From Melieria omissa (taxonomy: Eukaryota > Arthropoda > Insecta > Diptera > Ulidiidae), in the NCBI GenBank assembly GCA_963971225.1, contig OZ020267.1:68316438-68380437 (forward strand): DNA of 64,000 nt, given 5' to 3'. Every line of letters begins with the position of its first letter. Position 1 is the first letter of the stretch. Below the pieces are notes generated by a model. That model was not told where the DNA came from, searched no databases, and saw nothing but the letters and a program-made list of their open reading frames with translations. The translations under genes were made by a program, and so were the position numbers. This document shows positions 34,767-45,507 of the stretch, in pieces.

Positions 34767-35039
34767 TACTTTTAGTTTTACTTCGATTATTTCGATAAAA
34801 AAGTTAAGCGTTGTGATTAACTAAAAACTGAGATCTTAAAAATACTAAGGCATTAAATGTTTTGCCCTCTAATCTAGAGCGAAATTTATTGTTGGTTGAA
34901 TGCTTAGTAAATAATTATAAGCCTATTTTCGGGACTGGAAAAAGTCCGGGATCCCGGGATCCCGGGATTGCGATGCCTAGTGTTCACGTACACTAAGTGG
35001 GAGTGTGCCCTAAAAATATGCCTTGTTCATGAGCCTTAA

Positions 35040-35534
35040 CCCATTAAGCCCAGAGCGTTGCGTTTGCGCAACGTTTGGGAATTTCGCTACATTAAGTAAT
35101 TCATAAAGATATAAGACTTAAAAATGGGTAGAATTGGATTCGAATTGATCGTTTTAGATTCTGCCATACTCAAATTTCAAAATTTTTTAAATATTCATAT
35201 ATTTTTTTCGATCCAAAGTCAAAGGTTTTTTTTGGGGAATTTTTTAAGTTCAATTAAAAATACTTATTCTTCAAACCTATCAAAATCCCTTTGTGGGCTG
35301 TATTTTGTAATGCTAAACTATTTAAAAATAATAATAAAAATTTTTTTTTTTTAAATTTTATGTTTTGTATGTGACTAAGGCCCGAATTGCGTTTGCGCAA
35401 CGTACCCTCCTGGTTCAGGGGGTGGGGGTATGAATTATTTGCTTAATTTTTTTTTCTTGATTAGGTCAATTACTAAGATTGTGTAAAATTTTATGGAAAT
35501 CGCACAAGCCCTTCTGGGGTCAGGTTTTAATGGG
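35040..35534. mobile_element. piggyBac-like MITE with internal GCGTTTGCGCAACG palindromes
   Basis: The left end CCCATTAAGCCC and right end TTTTAATGGG form a short inverted repeat (CCCATTAA perfect) flanked by TTAA (35036-35039, 35535-35538). Both halves contain GCGTTTGCGCAACG (about 35060 and 35388), which is itself self-complementary. Length is 495 bp, and no coding capacity is seen. It begins 56 bp after the hAT target duplication. Confidence 0.75.
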
Positions 35535-35538
35535 TTAA

Positions 35539-38087
35539 AAAGAAGTTTTTGCATCTGGAGAGGAAATCCAAGTAGTAAATGTTGCTATGTTACAAAGAAA
35601 CCCCTTAGCAAAGATTTATTTTCAACTTGTGGTCATTGAGACCAATACATATATATATTTGAAAATTCAAAACATTTTCAGAAAAGACAATGGCAAGTCT
35701 TTTACTGATGCTCGTGTTGGGCTTAACTATAAAAAGTAATAGAGAGAAGTAAACCTTACTTCGAGTAGTTTGACAGGTGAAGCGGATAATTCCGTATATG
35801 TCAAACTGTTGAATGAAGTCTAACCGGAAATTGTAGTTAAATTTCATTTCAAATCAAAATAGTTTAAACCTAATTACATGCTACAATAAAAGCTGGCAAT
35901 GTGTAATGGCTATCGCTTATAATTGACAACATTATGCAGCATTCCTCGAAAAGTGTCTTAGGTAAATATGTGCGCAGCATTTCAGACTCCTGTACGCTGG
36001 TAGCTTCCCTTGATTTATGAATTGTTTTCGTAAAAAAAATTACAATTTTATAACAAAAACTGCCATTGCCCCTAAACGATTTGTGGCTCACTAAAGTGAC
36101 AGAAAGCCGAACAGACTGGCAAATAGATGTAATTGAACTTGGCAGCAACGGCAACAGAACGAAAACGACAGTGACCACATACGGCATTAAAATTCGCCAT
36201 GCGTTCCCAGTGCGAAGCGACAAAGCAGCTCAATTAATTTTGTGCAAAATTCCCAATTGCAGCAAAGCTTGTAAACCACTCGCACTCACAGCCTGCACAG
36301 GCAACAACAATAACAAACAGCAACACAATTGCATTAGTCACAATTGTCAGAAGGTCCAGGCGGGCTGTCGAGTGTTCGCGCCAGCCGGCCACAAGCGAAG
36401 ATATATTGGCGCACTGCTGAATTGCGGACACCTTTAATATATGTTTGCTATTTTTAAACCTGCGCACTTGCCATTAGGACGAATTGCTTGCCGGTTGTCT
36501 GTACTTAGTCGGCATCGCTGGCAACTTTCCAATGGACAGGTGACAAATTCATCAGTATCCGAGCTGTTCCCGAACATACTTTGATGTAATAACTGAATGT
36601 AAGTGAAGGTTGCTAAAGACAAATGTTTGTTTTTGTGAATTTCTGTTCTTTATGTTCTAGTTTGTACTATGCGTCTCGCTTGTGAGTTTAAAATTTTGAT
36701 TGAAATTTTTACATGTAAGGTAAATATTTCGACATGTCCTTCTATCAGTAAATTGTGACGAAAGTTGAACAAAGGTGCTTGGCTGATAACGTTCTCGCAC
36801 TGCTCGACAAAACAAATAGAAATAATTGCTGGTTTATGACGCAGGCTGTAAATGCCCATTTAAAAATCAGCACAATTGCCATTTTGCAATAATGATTTAT
36901 AAGATCCATAAATAAACTAGAAAATATGACGCGGGGAGATTATAACTTCAGGTACACAAAGCAAGCTTATTGGTATTAACTACATGTATTTCCAAATGCA
37001 AAATTTTGCGAGTTGTTATTGAATTTAAAGCAATGGCAAATGCAAGTTAATTAATGATTTGCACCATTTTTCAACGTCCATATGATAATTTTACGATTTA
37101 TATGTATGTAAATGATTTGGTTCTACCCACAATAGGTCGCAGTTCAGTAAAAGAGTTTAGCCCGTGCAATATTTAAAAAAGTTTTTCATAATTAATTGCA
37201 TACACAAACGACTCAAGTGCTTGCATAATCCCATTTTTCATTGGCCTACGATTGTCTGGTAAGTGTTTGAATGCGTCGTGCAGACACGCAGCCCTGGGAT
37301 GCACAGCGAGCGGTCTGGCACGCACTCTGAATGCACTGATTGTGGAATATTTCCAGCTAGTAAACGCAGGATGCAGCTGAAAATAGTTTGCAAACTGGTT
37401 TGCGCCACCGACATTTCATAGCAAAAGAAATCAGATTATATTAGCAGCTGTAAAATTGTTATTGCATTGAAAGTTCTACAAACAGAGACGAGAAATAAAT
37501 AATTTACTAAATATACATATCAGTATTCAATACTAACAACTTGCGATAAATGTTTTCGTGTTGATAGTTTTTGCAAACAAAAACTGAGCTGTTTAAGTTA
37601 GGTTATGACCCGTTAATATGTTAAGCACATCTTTTTATTACTTACATCTAATTGTTGTTTTGAATTAAGTGGGCTAGATATAAAAATTGCAGTAATTATT
37701 AATAGTAATAAATTTTTCCGTTTTTAAGGTTATGTGCACCAACAAAACAAAAATAACATACAAAAATATTCAGTTGCATAGAAGAGTCTGTGGTTACAAA
37801 TTGCAACTAGCAAAATAACATAAAATAATTAAATTTTCCCCACGCCCATTTCTAGCACACTTAACCAAAGCTTTTTTTCACAATCACGAATCACTAAAGG
37901 GTTAACGAAGCTTTGGAAGCCTGTTATGACAGCCGTACGAAAATGTTCAAAGCGGAATAGACAAAAAACAATAACGCACATAACTGGTGCACTTCAGAAG
38001 TAAACAAAATAAACCAAGTTTAAATATAGTTGAATTTGTATTTAGATCCGGCACAACGCATCCCAGGGCACTGCACAAGTGGCCATA
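35539..38087. other. Non-coding stretch upstream of the F-box gene
   Basis: No repeat or gene is supported between the TTAA element and the F-box gene start. The sequence is AT-rich with short ORFs only. The last few hundred bases presumably hold the promoter and 5' untranslated region of the F-box gene. A pyrimidine/AG acceptor-like sequence at about 38036-38045 might mark a 5' untranslated exon, but this is not proven. Confidence 0.45.
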
Positions 38088-39349
38088 ATGGAGGTGCTGG
38101 ATGACGATAGTCTGCGGCAGATCCTTGGGCTGCTGCAGTTGAGGGATCAGATCTCGGCGCTTCGCAGCTGGTCTCGTTTTCGCCACATTTTGTGCGACAT
38201 GTGGCGGACGAAACATAAAAGGCTCGACTTAGACTTTTACTTTGAAAAGGGCCCACTGACCCGCATCGAGATCTGTCACTTCATTGCCAACGTTCATCGC
38301 AGCGTGGAGGTGGTACGTCTGGAACACATACCACGCTCCATATTTGAGATACTGCGTAAGTACAAATTCCTCAACACGCACTCGCTGTACATCTCTACGC
38401 GCTCGCCCGACATACTGCGCACGCCGGACATTGTCACACTCAAGGAGACGTTTCCCAATTTGCGCACGTTCCGGCCGTGTGGCAGCTTTAGCGGCGAATA
38501 TTTTCGTTTGTGGAAGCAGATGGAGCACCTGACGCTCACCTCGTGCTTCGACTTTGAATGGCAATTTCTGACGGAGATCATCAGAGAGCTGCCGCTCAAG
38601 ACGCTGATACTGAACAACTTCCAATACTGGCTTTGTCCGTTGCCAGATGAAGTGTGGTTGGGTAATCGGTTGGAGACGCTTATTTTGAATTCTTGTGAGC
38701 TGCAAATGTTACTGCCAGATCACATAAGGTTTCTGCGTCATCTGAAGGAGCTACAAATCAGCGATGAATATTCGCAACGCAATCTGCAAGACTTGCATGA
38801 AGCGCTGGTGCGTTACAAGGCCGACAATGTGGTGGGCGTGCGCACGCGCAACGTGAGCGCCATACTGCCGGCGGCCATAGACCTCTGCTTCCATATCAAT
38901 TTGCAGAGTTTGTCGTTCTTCTGCGATCCAGTTGCTTTCTCGGAGGTGGTCGAGTATGTGCAGCAGCTGGAGGCATTACGTATGCTCAAGTTTTTCTCCT
39001 GCCGCGTACGCACCCAAGCCGAGTTTCGAAATCTCTTCCAGCATGCCGTGCAGTTAGATCTCATCAGCTTCGAAGCATGCGGCATCGATGTAGTGAATCT
39101 CAGTTTGGATGTGGAAAAAGTGGTGGCGTGTCGCAGCAAGCCGTTGACGCTGAACTTTTGCAACAACTGGCTGGGCAGCTGCTGCGATATAATGGTAAGA
39201 ATACGAAGTGTGCCGTTTTGTAGCAAAGTCTAATTCATATCAATTCTAAGGTGGAAATAATGTTGGTGGAAAGTAGCAGTTTATTTAAGCTCACTAAAGA
39301 AGGCAGCTCCGAGCCGCGTTGCAGGTTTCTAACATATCAATTTAGTTAA
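38088..39349 (+). CDS. F-box/leucine-rich-repeat-like protein
   Basis: Two coding exons, 38088-39194 and 39251-39349, joined across a 56 bp GT-AG intron in phase 0, give 401 aa. The start is ATG at 38088 (MEVLDDDSLRQILGLLQL). Residues about 2-45 fit an F-box in shape: a Leu/Asp-rich first helix, RDQISALRSWSRFRHI and a Trp at the end. From about residue 90 onward are irregular Leu-rich repeats such as LKTLILNNF and LETLILNSCEL. Such proteins serve as substrate adaptors of SCF ubiquitin ligases, with the F-box binding Skp1. Reading through the donor GTAAGAA gives an early stop at 39233. The spliced form instead ends VEIMLVESSSLFKLTKEG and then a further short tail, which is the more plausible C-terminus. 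I do not recognise a specific orthologue. It lies 0.9 kb upstream of SCYL2 in the same orientation. Confidence 0.82.
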
Positions 39350-40233
39350 TGTATATACTGGCGATATTAAAAAGACTGACATGTGCCTTTGGGCAATGGG
39401 CTGATTTGCTCTACATAACTCGCAGGGCATTTTCTTTGAATTTGAAAGTTAAATGACAATATTTGTCCTATACTTAAGTCAATGAACGTGAATTTCACGG
39501 CGACCAAAACTTGATAAACCAAACTTGTTTTGAAACAGCGCCTATTTTAAACTTTGATTAAAAATAATATTAGTATAGTATAAGCAATCACAATGTATTG
39601 ACTTAATTAAACGAGCTGTGAATAATGCCTTACTGACCTCAATTTCAATAATATTAAAACCAAAAGTGCATATGCAAACAAGACTACATTATTTGATTTC
39701 TTGAAAATATTGTATTGTGAGTAACAATATAAAACTAATTCATTTCCGTTATTCGTTTTTTAAATTAACCGTTTGAAATGATTAAATCGTACTGTATCTT
39801 ATTGTATAAACTATCATATATTTAGTCAAAGAACAATTTGATCTTTCGAAATGATGAATAAATGTGTATAAATGAATTAATTATTGTATTAATAATTGAA
39901 AACCATATTGGTTAAAAGTGCTAAGTTTCGGCGCTCATTAGGTCTAATTGGAAAATTTCAAATATCATCACTGACTTCGCCCAGCGCCATTCGACAACGT
40001 CAAATTATCGTTTATGTCATTCTGCTGTCATTCGCCTTCGCTGGCTGAATGTGCGCTGAATGTACCAACAAGTATTGATTATTTATAAGAAAAGAGAATA
40101 ACAAATAGACTTCGACTATTGCGGAACATAAAATTAGGAGCAAAGAAGTTGGAATACGTCGAAATTGTGTGGTGAAAGGCTGAGCAATAATTAACTGGCG
40201 TTGGGAAAATTATTAAGCGGAAAGTGGGCGGAA
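39350..40233. other. Intergenic spacer between the F-box gene and SCYL2
   Basis: AT-rich sequence with no ORF or repeat of note. The last 250 bp or so are probably the SCYL2 promoter and 5' leader. No canonical AATAAA lies close behind the F-box stop, although variants such as AATAATATTAAA are present. Confidence 0.5.
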
Positions 40234-43200
40234 ATGGACGTGATCAACAAATTGTACTCGACGGTGCATACGACGGTGTCGCAGCTGTCGGGCGTGTTGC
40301 CTGGCAATAATGTCACTCGGGAGTACGAAGTGTTGGACCAGGTGTGCACCGCGGGTGTGGGTAAGTGTCGCCCATCGACTGCAACTGCGCTGAGCAGTAC
40401 CAAACAGCGCCTATAATGTTTCTTTGTTGGCGCAACCGCAGGCCTTATGTGGAAAGTGCACAACGGTTTCAAGAAGAGCACCAAGCAGGAAGTGTCCGTC
40501 TTTGTATTTGAGAAAAAGGTGCTGGAACGCTGGTCCAAAGACGATCGCGAGGTGATGCTGGAGACGCTGCGGCGCGGTGTGCAGCAGTTGACCAAGATAC
40601 GGCACCCGCATGTGCTGACCGTGCAGCATCCGCTGGAGGAGTCGCGCGACAGTCTCGCCTTCGCTACGGAGCCGGTGTTCGCCTCGCTGGCCAATGTGGT
40701 GGGTGATTCGGTGCGCTCCGAAAAGAAGCTTTTCGACGTGGAGATACGTCACGGGCTGTTGCAGCTGTTCGACGGGCTGCAGTTCCTGCACAACGACGCG
40801 AAAATCGTACACCGCAACATCTGCGCCGATACGGTGGTGATTAATAAGAACCGCAGCTGGAAGCTGTTTGGCTTTGATTTCTGCATAGCTAATCAGCCGG
40901 CGGCGTCGGACGGAAAACCGTACTGGCCCTGCCGCGAGCACTCGACATCGATGCACGTACTGGCGCAGCCAAGTCTGGAGTATTGTGCGCCAGAAATAGC
41001 GTTAAATAGCTTGAATACGCCCGAAAGTGATCTGTTCTCGCTGGGTAAATAGTTTGCTGACTTTGATTTTTGTTAGTTTGTGCAATAACTGGATGTTTCT
41101 TTCAGGCGTTTTAATTTTTACTATCTATGCGGGAAAACCGCTGAAAATGTTCGGCAACGACTACAGCTCCTTTCGGCGTTATGCAGCCGACTTGAATCAG
41201 CGCAAGTATCCGCCCATGAACGTGATACCCAGCGAGTTGACCGAGAGCCTGAAGGCGCTCTTGCATCCCAGTCCACACCTGAGACCACAGCTGCACGAAA
41301 TGAAACAAGTAAGCGAAAACAAAAGGTGCTGGATGACTCATTGCCGAATCAGGAGAGGAGTTAACCAAATTTCACTATTTTCAAATCAATGCTTCCTCAG
41401 CAATTAAATGCATAATTCTGTTAAAAAATGCAATTTTCTTTGCAGATAACCTACTTCCAGGATGTGGGCGTGAAAACACTGAGTTATTTGGACTCCCTCT
41501 ACCAGTGGGACAATTTGCAAAAGTCTAAATTCTACAAAGGACTACCGCAAATCATTCCCACGCTGCCGCATCGCGTCAATCTACATTCCATACTACCATA
41601 CCTAGTCAAGGAGTTTGTCAACTCGCCCATGATTCCCTTCGTGCTGCCCAATGTGCTGCTAATTGCCGAGATGAGCAGCCAGAAAGAGTACTGCGATCAC
41701 ATTCTACCGCACTTGAAGCCCATCTTTAAGCTGTCCGATCCCATACAAATACTGCTCATATTTATGCAGAAAATGGATCTGCTGCTGAAGCTGACGCCCG
41801 CGGAGGAGGTGAAGCTGCACGTGCTGCCGCTGCTGTATCGCTCGCTGGAGTGCGACATGCCGCAGATACAGGAGCTATGCCTAGCTGTGTTACCCACCTT
41901 CTCCAATTTGATTGACTACAACGCCATGAAAAATGCAGTAATACCGCGCATCAAAAAGCTATGTCTCACCAGCGCCAATGTTTCAGTAAAGGTGAACTGT
42001 CTAATATCGATTGGCAAGCTACTGGAGAATCTCGACAAGTGGCTGGTGCTGGACGAGATTTTGCCTTTTCTGCAGCAAATACAGAGCCGTGAACCGGCCA
42101 TTGTGATGGCCATCATTGGCATCTATAAGATTGCCATGACCAACACAAAGCTGGGCATCACCAAAGACGTGATGGCGCACAAGTGTATACCGTTCCTAAT
42201 GCCGCTGTGCGTGGAGAATGGCCTGACAATAGCGCAATTCAACACGATCGTGGCACTGATTAAAGAAATGTTCAGTCGCGTTGAAAAGGAGCAGCGCGAG
42301 AAGCTCGAACAACTGTCTACCATACAGCGGGATAATAAGTGAGTGCAAATGAATGTGAATACAACAAAACTTAATACATATTAATTGCAAATGTGCTTAC
42401 AGACCGCGCGATGCGTCGGAGATTTTGGCATCGGAGCTAGAAAAAAGTGTGAGTGCGGCATCGGTTCATGCTGGCACTGGCACAACCGCCAATAACATCG
42501 ACGAAGACATGTTTTCCGGGTTTTCCATATCGCAACCAGCCAACGAGCAAAGCACGATGGCAGCAACAGCGGCCAATCAGCTGTCCAAACCAAAACCGAA
42601 CAATGATGGCTTAAAGTGCGTAACGGTTGGGTTAGAAACTGCATTATGCTCGCTTGAGAATGCAGAAGGCTTAGTGCTAAAGAAACCAGTGGCAATTCAA
42701 AATTAAGAAGCAATTATTTCAACAACTATCTGGCCATATTGAATGTGTGCCTATTGACTGATTAATCGTTTTGGTTTTACATTATTTATTTCACAAGTAA
42801 AATAATCTCATTTTATGTGTGTATAAGCTTTCTCATTGTACATAGCTTAATCTTATTTTGAATTCAATTTTTTTGTGTTTAATTAAATTTTATAACTAAT
42901 TTTTGGTGTTTGCTTGCTTTCAATTAACGAATTTCATGTTCTTACTAACATTTTTTATCCTCCTTACAAATTGCGTTGCGTCTCATTTTAAATAAACTAC
43001 TGTAATTATGAATTGATATCTTCTATTATGAATTTAAATATTTTACTTCTAATTGGTGTTTGGTTCAGTTTAAATTAACTAATCTCATTCTTAACTAACA
43101 GTTTATATATTCCTTAATTGCAATTTTTTTTAGTGGCTATTTGGCATTTTGTAAAACAAAGACGAAGCGGTGCTTTCTCACTTTATATTTTAATACACAT

Positions 43201-43896
43201 TTCTCTTCTCAAAGCAACTTTTTTGCACTTGAAATTAATTGTTATTTATTTAAGCTAGTTATTTCCATTTCTAAATGATTTCACATCTCAAAATGACATC
43301 TCAAACCTTGACTTTTTTAACTGATGCTTCCCAATTTAAATTGCCACTTCCTTCTCCCAGCCGATTTTTAACTGTCATTTCTTTTCCACACTTTCAGAAT
43401 ATCCCACAATATGTCGCCAAAGCCGGACATTCTCTCCTCACTGATAAAGTCCAATATGAACCATCTGGGCAATGCGCCTACGCCAAAGTCTGCGGCTTCC
43501 ACAATGCCCCTCAACAATGCCAATCCCTACAACAACCTGACCAGTCCACCCGCATCGCGACACAACGACAGCTGGGCCAACAACTGGCACAGTGCCAATC
43601 CGCTCGTAATGAATCATCAGCTCGCCTCACCGTCGCCGAGCAGCAATAACAATTTTTCCTCGCTGGACGATCTGGACCCGTTCAGCAGCAAAGGCAACGT
43701 GCAAAAGCCCGCCGTCAACTATATCTACCCGCCGGGCTATAATGCGGTGGCCACCTCACAGCAGCAAACGACAAACAGTGCCGGCCTGAACAAGCTGACG
43801 CCGCTGCTGCCGCAGCAGAGCTCCCGGCAGCAGTCGCAGGACAACAAAAATCTAAATACGCTGTCCCAGCAGGACATCTTAAGTTTCCTCAATTAG
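40234..43896 (+). CDS. Scyl2: SCY1-like protein 2 (SCYL2/CVAK104), pseudokinase
   Basis: Six coding exons: 40234-40360, 40442-41044, 41106-41308, 41446-42338, 42403-42615 and 43398-43896. All have GT-AG introns and matching phases, 2538 nt in all, giving 845 aa. SCYL2 proteins bind clathrin and AP-2 and act in endosome/Golgi trafficking. Residues about 30-310 form the kinase-like domain with the family blocks KKSTKQEVSVFVFEKK and HPLEESRDSLAF. The HRD motif is HRN (166-168) and the DFG is replaced by GFDFC (186-190), so catalytic residues are degenerate. Residues about 312-609 are a HEAT-like helical domain (FVLPNVLLIAEMSSQ, IQILLIFMQKMDLLL, LIDYNAMKNAVIPRIKK). The C-terminal tail is Asn/Gln/Ser-rich and includes DPF at 773-775, an AP-2 ear-binding type motif. 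The length is close to animal SCYL2. Convergent with Dimt1. Confidence 0.96.
42616..43397 (+). other. Long last intron of SCYL2 with weak donor and an internal duplication
   Basis: The 782 bp intron is about six times longer than any other in the gene. Its donor is GTGCGT, which departs from consensus. If it is not spliced the frame stays open to TAA at 42704-42706, giving a 709 aa protein without the C-terminal tail. The intron is AT-rich, and two diverged similar blocks lie at about 42899-42970 and 43050-43120 (both with GGTGTTTG, AATTAAC, TTAACTAAC/TTACTAAC). Confidence 0.6.
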
Positions 43897-44172
43897 GATA
43901 TTGAAACGGGAATTCCAAATTCTTTACTATTTGAAAATGTGAAAAACCAAAAGGAAAACGTTTTTAAAAGCACAGCGACTTTCTTGCGTGTACGTCCTGT
44001 TGTATTTTGTATGTGTGTTGAAACGGTATTACGAGAGTTTCGCATACATACTTTCCCCTGTCCCCCCTTTCTCAGTGTTATCATTTTAAATGTAATTTAT
44101 TAAATTATACAAATGACTATATAATATAAATAATACAAACCGAAATTTTAGCATATTGTGAACTTTCGCTCA

Positions 44173-44178
44173 AATAAA
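44173..44178 (+). promoter_or_regulatory. Candidate SCYL2 polyadenylation signal AATAAA
   Basis: The first canonical AATAAA after the SCYL2 stop at 43896 lies here, about 280 bp downstream. Use of this signal is inferred from position. Confidence 0.45.
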
Positions 44179-44276
44179 ACGAACCGTGCAATGCGTTGTA
44201 TTGAAGTGACGAATTTCAATGCAATCGTGCGATGGATTTACAAAATAGATGTGTTGTTTTGGCTTTTCAATCTTGA

Positions 44277-44282
44277 TTTATT
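44277..44282 (-). promoter_or_regulatory. Candidate Dimt1 polyadenylation signal AATAAA (minus strand)
   Basis: TTTATT on the plus strand reads AATAAA on the minus strand about 180 bp downstream of the Dimt1 stop. With the SCYL2 candidate at 44173, the two transcripts would end within roughly 100 bp of each other. Confidence 0.4.
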
Positions 44283-44457
44283 GCCAATTCTTTGCAGAAT
44301 TGTTGAAGAAATATTGTGGCAGAGGTTGGTTGGGATTTTCTACTATGTCTTCTTCTACCTTCTTTGTTGTTCTTACTCAACATTCTGTTACACCGTTTTA
44401 CAAATTAATTCAACGCCTAAATAGAGTTCTTACACATATTGTATATTTTACAAAAGC

Positions 44458-45507
<1,050 letters not shown>

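Larger units (their letters stand above)
33673..34979. mobile_element. Non-autonomous hAT element with 8 bp target duplication
   Basis: The ends are TAGGGATCGCAA at the left and TTGCGATGCCTA at the right, inverted repeats matching at 11 of 12 positions. The flanks carry a perfect 8 bp duplication GTGTTCAC (33665-33672 and 34980-34987), which is diagnostic of hAT insertion. Subterminal regions are packed with CCCGGGAT repeats on both sides (about 33703-33760 and 34945-34968). The interior contains no hAT transposase, but a mariner has inserted at 34221-34766. Without that insert the element is about 760 bp. Confidence 0.9.

Noticed and set aside
38229..39226. Minus-strand ORFs opposite the F-box gene
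   Set aside because: Shadow frames of the coding exon; no domain.
42604..42706. Read-through end of SCYL2 exon 5 as the main C-terminus
   Set aside because: Splicing at 42615 to 43398 keeps phase and gives a tail with a DPF motif ending in a clear stop; the read-through is kept only as a possible minor isoform.
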